Positions 1 through 11,533 are shown, counted from the first letter of the stretch. The stretch: 64,000 nucleotides of DNA from Achromobacter kerstersii (GCF_902859595.1 NZ_CADIJQ010000002.1:62001-126000); one strand, 5' to 3'. Numbers and translations are program-made. The notes: generated by a model not told the origin, from the sequence alone.

Positions 1-376
1 GCAGGATCGCGTTGATCCGTGCCAGCAGTTCCCGGGGGTTGAAGGGTTTGGACAGGTAATCGTCCGCGCCCATCTCCAGGCCCACGATGCGGTCGATTTC
101 TTCCGCCTTGGCCGTGAGCATGATGATGGGGGTATTGTCGTGGCCACCGCGCAGCCGGCGGCAGATGGACAAGCCATCTTCGCCGGGCAGCATCAGATCC
201 AGCACAAGCAGATCAAAATGCTCGCGTTGCCAGAGTTTGCCCATCTCTTTGGCGTCTTCGGCAACGAAAACGTTGAATCCCTGCTCGGACAAATACCGGC
301 GCAGCAAATCGCGCAAGCGCGGATCATCGTCGACGACGAGGATTTTTCGGGTGGGGGTGGTGTTTTGCGTATTCAT
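1..376 (-). CDS. ompR: OmpR-family response regulator (RisA/OmpR-like), partial
   Basis: This is the N-terminal 125 residues of a two-component response regulator, read on the minus strand from an ATG at 376 and running off the left edge with no stop. It carries a complete receiver domain: acidic pair at residues 16-18, phospho-acceptor Asp60 in VLDLMLPGEDG, and conserved Lys110 in DYLSKPF. The following NPRELLARI stretch is typical of the OmpR/PhoB subfamily, so a winged-helix DNA-binding domain should follow outside the window. The N-terminus resembles Bordetella RisA, the OmpR orthologue there. A cognate sensor kinase is expected beyond the edge; that is inference. Confidence 0.88.
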   Translation of the reverse strand, partial: MNTQNTTPTRKILVVDDDPRLRDLLRRYLSEQGFNVFVAEDAKEMGKLWQREHFDLLVLDLMLPGEDGLSICRRLRGGHDNTPIIMLTAKAEEIDRIVGLEMGADDYLSKPFNPRELLARINAIL

Positions 377-492
377 GGCCGGAAATGTAACAGTGACAAG
401 AACCAGCGGCTAGTGGGCGTTCACAAGATATTACACATTGCGAACCATGGTTGAAATCCCCCTTACAACCGGGGGCAGAGCCGCCGTATTTC

Positions 493-499
493 GTACAAT
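493..499 (+). promoter_or_regulatory. -10-like element GTACAAT upstream of tsaB-rimI
   Basis: GTACAAT lies 8 bases before the ATG at 508. A start site 6-8 bases downstream of it would fall almost on the ATG and give a near-leaderless mRNA. No good -35 hexamer is visible at 16-18 bases, so this is tentative. Confidence 0.35.
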
Positions 500-507
500 C
501 TGCATCT

Positions 508-1776
508 ATGGAACTAAACCTGCTGGCTTTGGAAACGTCTTCGTCCCGTTGTGGGGTGGCCCTTTTGCGGGCGGTCGATGGCCGTCTGGTGGTCAGTACC
601 CGCGAACACGAGGGGTCTCAGGAGCATGCGGAACGCCTCTTGCCGATGGCAAATGAGTTGTTGGCGGAGTCTGGATTGGCTCCGGCCGCCCTGCATGCCG
701 TGGCGTTTGGCCAGGGGCCGGGCGGCTTTACGGGCCTGCGCGTGGCCTGCGGCGTTGCCCAGGGCATGGGGCTAGGTTTAGGTATACCCGTTTTGCCCGT
801 GGTGTCGCATCAGGCAGTGGCTGCGCAGGTGGCCGAGGCCAGCCCCGATGACGCGATTGTCGTGGCGTTGGACGCCCGCATGAACGAGGTCTATCTCGCC
901 GTTTATCGGCAAACGGCCGCCACCGAAGGCGAGCCCGCCTGGGAGGTCTTGCAGCCGCCCTTGCTGATTGCAGCAGCAGAAGTCGTGCCCTGGACCGCGC
1001 ATCACCTGGCGAACTGGTCGGCGCAAGCCGGCCGGCCATTGCAGCCGGTGCTGGCGGGAGACGCCTGGGACGCCTACGCTGCCGAGATGGAATTTCCCGA
1101 TTTGTGGCGGCGCGCCTCGGATGTGCTGCGCCCCGAAGCCGCAAGCGTGGCCCGCCTGGCGCGCCAAGGTTGGCTGCGAGGCGAAGCCCTGCCGCCGGAG
1201 CAGGCCGCGCCGCTCTACGTGCGAGACAAAGTCGCCTTCACCACAGCCGAACGCATGCGTGGAGAAGGGGGCAATCCGAAGGCCCAGCCGTCGCTGGCGC
1301 CGGGCTTGAATCTGGCGCCGCAAGTGCTCACCGAGTCGGACCTGGACGAGGTCGTGGCGCTGGAAGCTCATGTCCAGGCCTTTCCCTGGACACGCGGCAA
1401 TTTCGCGGATGCGCTGGCCACCGGCTATGGGGCGTGGGTGCTGCGCCGCGAAGGCAAGGTCGCGGGGTTCTGCATCCTGATGTTTGCCCCGGACGTCGCG
1501 CATCTGTTGGTGATCGCGGTTGCCAAGGAGCTGCATCGCCAGGGCTTGGGCGGCGTGCTGCTCGACTGGTGCGAGCAGCAGGCGCGCGAGCGTGGCCTTG
1601 AGGGTGTGCTGCTGGAAGTGCGGCCGTCGAATACATCGGCCGTCGCCTTCTACAAGCGGCACGGCTATTTGCAGATTGGCGTGCGCCGGGGCTATTACCC
1701 GGCGGAGAAGGGCACGCGTGAAGACGCGTTGGTGATGCAGAAGCGGTTCGCCGCCGTGACAGAGGTGGCGGCATGA
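508..1776 (+). CDS. tsaB-rimI: TsaB-RimI fusion: tRNA t6A37 synthesis subunit fused to ribosomal-protein alanine N-acetyltransferase
   Basis: This 422-residue protein joins two enzymes. Residues 1 to about 235 form a TsaB domain (LNLLALETSSS start, GPGGFTGLRVA motif), the dimerisation partner of TsaD in making N6-threonylcarbamoyladenosine at tRNA position 37. Residues about 270-420 form a GNAT acetyltransferase of the RimI type, with the acetyl-CoA loop RQGLGGVLL and the NTSAVAFYKRHGY motif. The two are usually separate proteins. The ATG at 508 is chosen because the conserved TsaB sequence begins there; an in-frame upstream start at 451 would add 19 unrelated residues. The 3' end overlaps the next gene by 4 bases (ATGA), so translation is probably coupled. 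Confidence 0.9.
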   Translation: MELNLLALETSSSRCGVALLRAVDGRLVVSTREHEGSQEHAERLLPMANELLAESGLAPAALHAVAFGQGPGGFTGLRVACGVAQGMGLGLGIPVLPVVSHQAVAAQVAEASPDDAIVVALDARMNEVYLAVYRQTAATEGEPAWEVLQPPLLIAAAEVVPWTAHHLANWSAQAGRPLQPVLAGDAWDAYAAEMEFPDLWRRASDVLRPEAASVARLARQGWLRGEALPPEQAAPLYVRDKVAFTTAERMRGEGGNPKAQPSLAPGLNLAPQVLTESDLDEVVALEAHVQAFPWTRGNFADALATGYGAWVLRREGKVAGFCILMFAPDVAHLLVIAVAKELHRQGLGGVLLDWCEQQARERGLEGVLLEVRPSNTSAVAFYKRHGYLQIGVRRGYYPAEKGTREDALVMQKRFAAVTEVAA

Positions 1777-2870
1777 CGTTGCCGAACGCCGCCGCGCCCC
1801 GCGTCAATCCCCTGCAGCGAATATGGCTGCGCGAGATCGGGATGGAACGCCTGTGGCTGCGCCCGGCGCCAGCCGGTACGCCGCAAGCGCTTGTTTCCAA
1901 ACCGGTTTTGCCGGCTACAGGGCTGGGTTCCACGCCGGGTTTTACGCCGGGTTCTACTCCCGGGTCGGCTCCCGGTTCTACTCCGGGTTCTATTCCCACT
2001 TCTACATCCGGTTCCACCCCCGGTTTTGCCCCCGCTTCCGCAGCGCCGGAAATGGAGGCTGTGCCCTCCCAGAGCGTTGCAGCCGAGCCCATCGTGGCCC
2101 AGGCGGCCCAGGCACACCCCCCCGCTGTCCGTCCCGCCGAACGAACCAGCGAACGAACCAGCGAACGAACCAGCGAACGCGCCAATGGGCGGCCGGGTAT
2201 TCCCGCGTCCATCCTGAACCGCACTGGGCCGCCGCCGCGTCCCGTGCCCAAGACGGCCGAAGAAGAAGCCGTCGAAGCGCCGCGTATTCCGGTTGCCGAA
2301 GCGGTCAAGAACGCCAATCTGGACGAACTGCGTGAGCAGGTGGTGGCCTGCACGGCCTGTGGGCTGTGCCAGGGGCGCCGCCACGCGGTGTTTGGTCATG
2401 GGGCGACCCCTACCCGTTGGCTGGTCGTGGGCGAAGCGCCTGGCGAGCAAGAAGACCGTCAGGGGCATCCGTTCGTGGGCCGTTCCGGTCAATTGCTGGA
2501 CGCGATGCTGGCTGCTGTTGGGATGAGCCGCGATACGGACGTTTTCATCACCAACGTCATCAAATGCCGTCCGCCGGGCAACCGCAATCCCAAGCCCGAG
2601 GAAATCGCCTCGTGCAGCCCGTACCTGATGCGGCAGATTGCGCTGCTCAAGCCTGAACGCATCCTGGTGCTGGGGCGGTTCGCCGCGCAGACGCTGCTGG
2701 GCACGGACGCCACGATCGGCAGCCTGCGCGGCCGCGTGCACGCGTTGAAGACGGACGAGGGCGGGGAAATCCCGGTCATCGTCAGCTACCACCCGGCGTA
2801 TTTGCTGCGCAGCCCGTCCGAGAAGGCGCGGGCTTGGCAAGATCTGAAGCTGGCCTCGCGCATGGTCTGA
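1773..2870 (+). CDS. uracil-DNA glycosylase, family 4 (Fe-S), with low-complexity N-terminal extension
   Basis: This protein of 365 residues removes uracil from DNA at the start of base excision repair. Residues about 185-362 form the catalytic domain: CTACGLC supplies two cluster cysteines, GEAPGEQEDRQGHPFVGRSG is the uracil pocket, KCRPPGNRNP with a later Cys in SCSPYL supplies the other two, and SYHPAYLLR carries the catalytic-region His. Before it lie about 170 residues rich in Pro, Gly, Ser and Thr, including a repeated Thr-Pro-Gly stretch and three and a half ERTS repeats. The tail looks disordered. Family-4 enzymes are usually 200-300 residues. The start overlaps tsaB-rimI by ATGA. Confidence 0.9.
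   Translation: MTLPNAAAPRVNPLQRIWLREIGMERLWLRPAPAGTPQALVSKPVLPATGLGSTPGFTPGSTPGSAPGSTPGSIPTSTSGSTPGFAPASAAPEMEAVPSQSVAAEPIVAQAAQAHPPAVRPAERTSERTSERTSERANGRPGIPASILNRTGPPPRPVPKTAEEEAVEAPRIPVAEAVKNANLDELREQVVACTACGLCQGRRHAVFGHGATPTRWLVVGEAPGEQEDRQGHPFVGRSGQLLDAMLAAVGMSRDTDVFITNVIKCRPPGNRNPKPEEIASCSPYLMRQIALLKPERILVLGRFAAQTLLGTDATIGSLRGRVHALKTDEGGEIPVIVSYHPAYLLRSPSEKARAWQDLKLASRMV
1918..2179 (+). repeat. coding micro-repeats in the glycosylase N-terminus
   Basis: Two tandem-repeat blocks lie within the coding sequence. From about 1920 to 2037 a degenerate 12-15 base unit encodes repeated Thr/Ser-Pro-Gly-Phe/Ser. From 2138 to 2179 the 12-base unit CGAACGAACCAG occurs three times perfectly plus a half copy, encoding ERTS repeats. 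The unit lengths are multiples of three, so copy-number change would keep the reading frame. Confidence 0.85.
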
Positions 2871-2926
2871 CCGCCGTCGCGGCCGTCATGGGTAGCGCTG
2901 TGGGCGCCCATGAACCGCCAAAAAGC

Positions 2927-2969
2927 TGCCAATAAAAAACCGGGTCCTGAGCCCGGTTTTTTATTGGCA
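2927..2969. terminator. bidirectional intrinsic terminator between udg and lplT
   Basis: Perfect 18-base inverted repeat (TGCCAATAAAAAACCGGG and its complement) around a 7-base loop. The A-run on one arm and T-run on the other make it a terminator in both directions, placed exactly between the convergent glycosylase and lplT genes. Confidence 0.93.
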
Positions 2970-2979
2970 GATCAAGCGC

Positions 2980-4293
2980 TTAGTGTGATGAATCAAGCGC
3001 TCGGCCGTGGCCTTCCTGGCCGATCTGGTCGTGCAGGTCGGGGTTGGCCTCCAAGTTGCGCTTGCTCCAGCGCATGAACACCACCATCAGCACGGCGACA
3101 ACGGTGCCGAAGATCACGATGATGATGTTGATGGGCAGTTGCAGCCAGAGCAGCAGCGTGTACATCGCCACCATCAGCAGGATGTTCAACTGTTCGTTGA
3201 AGTTCTGGACGGCAATCGAATGGCCCGCCGACAGCAGCACGTGGCCGCGATGCTGCAGCAGCGCGTTCATGGGCACCACGAAGAAGCCCGCCAGACCGCC
3301 GGTGAGCAGCAGCAGCAGGTAGACGCTCCACGGCGAGTACACCAACGGCATCAGCAGCACGACCAGCCCCATGGCGGCGCCCACCGGCAGCACGGCCAGG
3401 GCGCGGCGCAGCGGAATCCGGCCCGCCAGGATCGACCCCACGACCGTGCCCAAGGCTGCCACGCCCATCAGCATCGACGCCTTGTCCAGCTGATAGCCCA
3501 GGTGGCTGCGGCCCCATTCGATCACGATCAGTTGCAGCGTGGCGCCCGCGCCCCAGAAGAGCGTGGTGACGGCCAGCGATATCTGGCCCAGCTTGTCTTT
3601 CCACAGCACGCGAACGTAGCCCCAGAACGTGCGGATCAGGCGCACCGGGTTCTTTTGCTGCGGCGGATAGCGCACGTGGGTGCGCGGAATCATCAGATTG
3701 CACAGGGCCGCCAGCAGGTAGACGAAGGCGATCACCAGGATGGCCGCTTCGGCGGGCGTGTGCACCAGGTTGCCGATGAACGAATGGCTGAGCAGCGCGG
3801 TGGACACCGACGACGAAATAAGCAGCCCGCCCAGCACCGTGCCCAGAATGATGGAGAAAACCGTCAGGCCTTCGATCCAGCTATTGCCCTTGACCAGCAT
3901 GTGCGGGGGCAGCATCTCGGTGACGATGCCGTACTTGGCGGGCGAATAGGCGGCCGCGCCGATGCCGACGACCGCGTAGGCCGCGCACACCAGATAGGTT
4001 TGGTATTCGGGGGCGACGCCGATGCTGGCGTACGAGAACATCAGCAGGCAGCCGGCGACTTTCAGGGCGTTGGTGGAGAACATCACGCGGCCCTTGGGGA
4101 AGGAGTCGGCCAGGGCGCCAACAAAGGCCGCCAGGACCACGTAGGCCAGTGCGAACGACCATTTCATCATGGGCGCCAGCCAGTCAGGGCCGTGCAGCTC
4201 CTGTATCAAGGCGATGGCTGCGATGAACAGCGCATTGTCCGCCAATGACGAGAAGGCCTGCGCGGCCATGACCAGATAGAAACCACGTTTCAA
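2980..4293 (-). CDS. lplT: lysophospholipid transporter LplT (MFS)
   Basis: This is a multi-pass inner-membrane transporter of about 437 residues. LplT flips lyso-phosphatidylethanolamine inward for re-acylation. Recognition rests on the N-terminal KRGFYLVMAAQAFSSLADNA, the many hydrophobic segments across the whole length, and the MFS-type loop FPKGRVMFS. The reading frame stays open upstream to 4395, but the 34 extra residues are not hydrophobic or conserved. I place the start at the TTG at 4293, preceded by GGGG. In enterobacteria lplT pairs with the acyltransferase gene aas; no such partner is seen here. It is transcribed away from smc and ends at a shared terminator with the glycosylase. 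Confidence 0.85.
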   Translation of the reverse strand: MKRGFYLVMAAQAFSSLADNALFIAAIALIQELHGPDWLAPMMKWSFALAYVVLAAFVGALADSFPKGRVMFSTNALKVAGCLLMFSYASIGVAPEYQTYLVCAAYAVVGIGAAAYSPAKYGIVTEMLPPHMLVKGNSWIEGLTVFSIILGTVLGGLLISSSVSTALLSHSFIGNLVHTPAEAAILVIAFVYLLAALCNLMIPRTHVRYPPQQKNPVRLIRTFWGYVRVLWKDKLGQISLAVTTLFWGAGATLQLIVIEWGRSHLGYQLDKASMLMGVAALGTVVGSILAGRIPLRRALAVLPVGAAMGLVVLLMPLVYSPWSVYLLLLLTGGLAGFFVVPMNALLQHRGHVLLSAGHSIAVQNFNEQLNILLMVAMYTLLLWLQLPINIIIVIFGTVVAVLMVVFMRWSKRNLEANPDLHDQIGQEGHGRALDSSH

Positions 4294-4451
4294 GAATGTC
4301 CCCGTTCTTTGGCCTGAGCCCGGCCAGTCCGCGTGAAAATTATGTGTCGTGCCAAAAAGTGTCAGGAGTATAGCCGGTGGCTGGAACGGCACCATTGCGC
4401 GTTTGCCCGCGGGTTGACCGTTGCTGACGTTTAGGGACAGACTGCCTGCGG

Positions 4452-4495
4452 TATCATACGACCCATATGTGAGCCGGCCCTTGATGGGCCGGTTT
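4452..4495 (+). promoter_or_regulatory. possible -10 and GC hairpin upstream of smc
   Basis: TATCAT at 4452-4457 resembles a -10 box; TTGACC at 4414-4419 is too far away (32 bases) to be its -35. Just downstream, CCGGCCC (4474-4480) and GGGCCGG (4486-4492) form a 7-base stem followed by TTT. If transcription starts near 4464 this hairpin sits at the 5' end of the smc leader. Confidence 0.35.
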
Positions 4496-4556
4496 GCAAT
4501 CTATGCGGCAGGTCCGTTAACGCCTTTCGTTCAACCCACCCCGTCGTCATCGTACT

Positions 4557-7500
4557 GTGCGTCTCACTCAGCTAAAACTCGCCGGCTTCAAGTCCTTCGT
4601 TGATCCCACCGTGATCCCCGTGCCCAGCCAATTGGTGGGCGTGGTGGGTCCCAATGGCTGCGGGAAATCGAACATCATTGACGCCGTGCGCTGGGTGCTT
4701 GGCGAGGCCAAGGCCTCGGAACTGCGCGGCGAGTCCATGCAGGACGTCATTTTCAACGGCTCCGGCAACCGCAAGCCTGCGGCGCGGGCCTCGGTGGAAA
4801 TGGTGTTCGACAACAGCGAAGGGCGCGCTGCCGGCCAATGGAGCACCTACGCCGAAATCGCCGTGCGCCGCGTGTTGACCCGCGACGGCACCAGCAGCTA
4901 CTTCGTCAATAACCAGCAAGTCCGCCGCCGCGACATCCACGACATCTTCCTGGGCACTGGCCTGGGCGCACGCGGGTACGCCATCATCGGGCAGGGCATG
5001 ATCAACCGCCTGATCGAGGCGCGCCCTGAAGAACTGCGGGTGTTTTTGGAAGAAGCGGCTGGGGTGTCGCGCTACAAAGAACGCCGCCGCGAGACCGAAA
5101 ACCGCCTGTCCGACACGCGCGAAAACCTGACCCGCGTGGAAGACATTCTGCGCGAGCTGAACAGCCAGCTGGAAAAGCTTGAGGCGCAGGCCGAAGTGGC
5201 CACGCGCTATCGCGAATTGCAAGCCGACGGCGAAAAGAAGCAGCATTCCCTGTGGTTCCTGAAGGAAACCGGGGCGCGCGAAGAGCGCGCCAAGAAAGCC
5301 CAGGAAATGGCCCAGGCCCAAAACGAGCTCGAATCCGCCATTGCCGGCCTGCGGGCAGGCGAGGCCGCGCTGGAATCCCGGCGCCAGGCTCACTATGCGG
5401 CCAGCGACGCCGTCCACACCGCGCAGGGCGCGCTGTACGAAGCCAACGCCCAGGTCAGCCGCCTGGAGGCCGAAATCCGCCATGTGGTGGATTCGCGCAA
5501 CCGCTTGCAGTCCCGCCGCGACCAGCTTCAGCAGCAGATCGCGGAATGGACCAGCCAGCGCGAGCACTGCACCGAACAGATCGCCCAGGCCGAAGACGAC
5601 CTGGCCGCCGCCGCCGCCCGCACGGAAGAAGCGCGCGCCACGGCGGAAGACGCGCAGGCGGGCTTGCCCTCGGTCGAGCAGCGCGTGCGCGAAGCCGCGT
5701 CCGGGCGCGACGAGATGCGCGCCGCCCTGGCCCGCGTCGAACAGAACCTGGCGCTGGTTGCACAGACCCAGCGCGACGCCGATCGCCAAATGCAGGTCCT
5801 GGAGCAGCGCCGCGAGCGCTTGCAGCAGGAACTGCGCGAATTGCACGCCCCGGACCCCGTCCGCCTGGAGCAACTGGCCGGCGACCGCCTGGCCGGCGAA
5901 GACCAGTTGGAAGAGGCCCAGGAAGAACTGGCCACGCTGGAAGGCCGTGTGCCGGAAGCGGATGCCGAGCGCAGCCGCGCCCAGGCCGCCGCCCAGACCG
6001 ACGCCCAGAATCTGGCGCGTCTGGAAGCCCGTCTGTCCGCGCTGGTGAAGTTGCAGGAAGACGTGCAGAAGCAGGGGGCGCTGGAACCCTGGCTGGCCAA
6101 GCACGAGCTCGCCGGGCTGTCGCGCCTGTGGCAGAAGCTGCATGTTGAGCCGGGCTGGGAAACCGCCCTGGAATCCGCGCTGCGCGAACGCATGGCGTCG
6201 ATGGAAGTGCGCAACCTGGACTGGGCCCGCGCCTTCGCTGAAGACGCGCCGCCCGCCCGGCTGGCGTTCTACCAGTTGCCCGTGGCGGCCCCGACGCCGC
6301 CCGCGCCGGCCGGCCTGACGCCGCTGGCCAGCTTGCTGCGCATCACCGACCCTGACCTGCGCACGTTGCTGAACGACTGGCTGGCGGGTATTTACACCGC
6401 CACCGATGTGACGCAGGCCCTGGCCATGCGCGCAACCTTGCCCGCCGGCAGCGCCTGCGTGGTCAAGGCCGGCCACCTGATCGACGCGCACAGCGTGCGT
6501 TTCTACGCGCCTGATTCCGAACAAGCCGGCCTGCTGGCGCGCCAGCAGGAAATCGAAAACCTGCAACGCGAGATCAAGGCCCAGCAACTGATCGCCGATC
6601 AGGCGCGCGCCGCCGTTGCCCGTGCCGAAGCCGCCTGGCAGCAAGTGTCCCAGGCCATCGCCCCGGCGCGCACGCGCGTGGCCGAAGTCACGCGCCGGGT
6701 GCACGACATCCAGCTGGAGCACTCGCGGCTGCAACAGCAAGCCGAGCAATCCGGCGAACGCGCGTCGCGCTTGCGCCAGGACTTGGAAGAAATCAAGGTT
6801 CAGGAAGAAGACCTGCGCGCCACACGCGAAGAGGCCGAAGCCCGCTTCGAGACGCTGGACGAAGAACTGGCCGAACATCAATCCCGTTTTGCCGACGCCG
6901 AAATCGACGGCGAAACGCTGGCCGCCCAGGCCGAAGCCGCCCGCACGCGTCTGCGTGAACTGGAGCGCGCCGCGCAGGAAGCAGAATTTGCCGAGCGCGG
7001 CATCCAGGTCCGCATCACCGACTTGCAGCGTAATCAGCAATTGGCCGCCGACCAGAGCCAGCGCGGCTCGGTCGAACTCGAACAACTGATGGGCGACCTG
7101 GTTGAACTGGATGCGTCCGCTTCCCAGGCCGGCCTGCAAGATGCGCTGGAAGCGCGCGCCGAGCGCGAGGAAGCGTTGTCGCGCGCGCGCCAGGAAATGG
7201 AAAATCTGGCCGCCTTGCTGCGCGGCGCCGACGAAGACCGGCAGCAGCAAGAGCAGACGTTGGAACCGCGCCGTGCGCGCATCATGGAATTGCAGTTGCA
7301 GGAACAGGCGGCCCGTCTGGCCGAAGAGCAGTTCACCGAACAGCTGAACGCGCGTGAAGTCGACCGCGAAGCGCTGGCTCAATATTTGGCCAATCAGCCC
7401 GACGAATGGCGCCGCGCCAGCTGGTTGCAGCAGGAAGTGGGGCGTATCTCACGCCAGATCGAATCGCTGGGTTCGGTCAACCTGGCGGCGCTGGACGAAT

Positions 7501-8090
7501 TGAACACGTCGCGCGAACGCAAGGGCTTCCTGGATTCGCAAAACCAAGACTTGATGACCGCCATCGAGACCCTGGAAGACGCCATCCGCAAGATCGACCG
7601 CGAAACCCGCGAGCTGCTGCAAGAGACGTTCAACGTCGTGAACGGCCACTTCGGCGAACTCTTCCCCAAGCTCTTTGGCGGGGGCGAGGCCAAGCTCAGC
7701 ATGACCGGCGAAGAAATTCTCGACGCGGGCGTGCAGGTGATGGCCCAGCCGCCCGGCAAGCGCAACAGCACGATTCACCTCTTGTCCGGCGGCGAAAAAG
7801 CACTGACCGCGACTGCGCTGGTGTTCGCGCTGTTCAAACTGAATCCGGCGCCGTTCTGCTTGCTGGACGAAGTGGACGCGCCGCTGGACGACGCCAACAC
7901 CGAACGCTACGCCAACCTGGTCGCCAACATGAGCGAGCAAACCCAATTCTTGTTCATTTCGCATAACAAGATCGCCATGCAGATGGCCAAGCAACTGATT
8001 GGTGTAACCATGCAAGAGCAAGGGGTTTCGCGTATCGTTGCGGTAGACATAGATTCGGCCGTGCAAATGATGGCCTCCGAAGCGGCATAA
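4557..8090 (+). CDS. smc: chromosome segregation ATPase SMC
   Basis: This is the full-length condensin ATPase (1177 residues), which with ScpA/ScpB compacts and separates sister chromosomes. The head is formed by the N-terminal Walker A GPNGCGKSN (residues 31-39) and the C-terminal signature LSGGEKALTA (about 1076) and Walker B LLDEVDAPLDD (about 1101). Two long coiled coils rich in Glu, Gln, Arg and Ala span about 165-500 and 660-1000, separated by a hinge at about 505-655. The start is GTG at 4557, matching the family's MRLTQLKLAGFKSF N-terminus. It is followed after 46 bases by zipA and then ligA, an order seen in other Burkholderiales. Confidence 0.97.
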   Translation: MRLTQLKLAGFKSFVDPTVIPVPSQLVGVVGPNGCGKSNIIDAVRWVLGEAKASELRGESMQDVIFNGSGNRKPAARASVEMVFDNSEGRAAGQWSTYAEIAVRRVLTRDGTSSYFVNNQQVRRRDIHDIFLGTGLGARGYAIIGQGMINRLIEARPEELRVFLEEAAGVSRYKERRRETENRLSDTRENLTRVEDILRELNSQLEKLEAQAEVATRYRELQADGEKKQHSLWFLKETGAREERAKKAQEMAQAQNELESAIAGLRAGEAALESRRQAHYAASDAVHTAQGALYEANAQVSRLEAEIRHVVDSRNRLQSRRDQLQQQIAEWTSQREHCTEQIAQAEDDLAAAAARTEEARATAEDAQAGLPSVEQRVREAASGRDEMRAALARVEQNLALVAQTQRDADRQMQVLEQRRERLQQELRELHAPDPVRLEQLAGDRLAGEDQLEEAQEELATLEGRVPEADAERSRAQAAAQTDAQNLARLEARLSALVKLQEDVQKQGALEPWLAKHELAGLSRLWQKLHVEPGWETALESALRERMASMEVRNLDWARAFAEDAPPARLAFYQLPVAAPTPPAPAGLTPLASLLRITDPDLRTLLNDWLAGIYTATDVTQALAMRATLPAGSACVVKAGHLIDAHSVRFYAPDSEQAGLLARQQEIENLQREIKAQQLIADQARAAVARAEAAWQQVSQAIAPARTRVAEVTRRVHDIQLEHSRLQQQAEQSGERASRLRQDLEEIKVQEEDLRATREEAEARFETLDEELAEHQSRFADAEIDGETLAAQAEAARTRLRELERAAQEAEFAERGIQVRITDLQRNQQLAADQSQRGSVELEQLMGDLVELDASASQAGLQDALEARAEREEALSRARQEMENLAALLRGADEDRQQQEQTLEPRRARIMELQLQEQAARLAEEQFTEQLNAREVDREALAQYLANQPDEWRRASWLQQEVGRISRQIESLGSVNLAALDELNTSRERKGFLDSQNQDLMTAIETLEDAIRKIDRETRELLQETFNVVNGHFGELFPKLFGGGEAKLSMTGEEILDAGVQVMAQPPGKRNSTIHLLSGGEKALTATALVFALFKLNPAPFCLLDEVDAPLDDANTERYANLVANMSEQTQFLFISHNKIAMQMAKQLIGVTMQEQGVSRIVAVDIDSAVQMMASEAA

Positions 8091-8136
8091 CCCCCAATAT
8101 TTAGAATGGCGCCGCCCCCCGGCGCGGGATTTACAC

Positions 8137-11321
<3,185 letters not shown>

Positions 11322-11388
11322 CCGGGGTGGGTCAACGGAAGTTGATCGCCCGGCAGTGATCCCCCGCCAGTAGATCGGCCCGCAAAAC

Positions 11389-11427
11389 AAAAAAGCTGCA
11401 CGCCCTTGGGCGCACAGCTTTTTTTTT
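11389..11427. terminator. terminator 1 downstream of ligA
   Basis: AGCTG(C/T)(G)CGCCC and GGGCGCACAGCT arms around a TT loop, flanked by an A-run before and nine T residues after. It can act in both directions. Confidence 0.9.
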
Positions 11428-11437
11428 GGCCCTGAAC

Positions 11438-11473
11438 AAAAGCTGCACGCCCCAGGGCGCGCAGCTTTTTTTT
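11438..11473. terminator. terminator 2 downstream of ligA, near-copy of terminator 1
   Basis: The same AGCTGCACGCCC / GGGCGCGCAGCT hairpin repeated about 50 bases on, flanked by AAAA and eight T residues. Both copies are followed by CCCTGAAC, showing a duplicated unit. Confidence 0.9.
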
Positions 11474-11501
11474 GTCCCTGAACGTACGATCTGCACGGGC
11501 G

Positions 11502-11533
11502 AAAAAAAACTGCCCGCATCGGCGGGCAGTTTT
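11502..11533 (-). terminator. terminator of the leftward parvulin operon
   Basis: ACTGCCCGC and GCGGGCAGT arms around ATCG; on the minus strand it is followed by eight T residues. It lies 16 bases past the parvulin stop codon. Confidence 0.92.

Noticed and set aside
2138-2179. Possible CRISPR-like repeat in the glycosylase gene
   Set aside because: The 12-base units are adjacent without spacers and encode an in-frame peptide repeat.
3007-4248. A 413-residue frame antisense to lplT
   Set aside because: His/Gln/Asp-rich composition reflects the complement of hydrophobic codons of the transporter. No independent support.
4414-4457. TTGACC and TATCAT as a promoter pair for smc
   Set aside because: The 32-base spacing is far too long for a sigma-70 promoter. 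Only the -10-like box is kept, at low confidence.
4572-7382. A 936-residue open frame antisense to smc
   Set aside because: It lies wholly within the minus strand of smc, has a Gly/Leu/Phe-rich random composition and no known motif. Long antisense frames are common in GC-rich genes because stop codons are rare.
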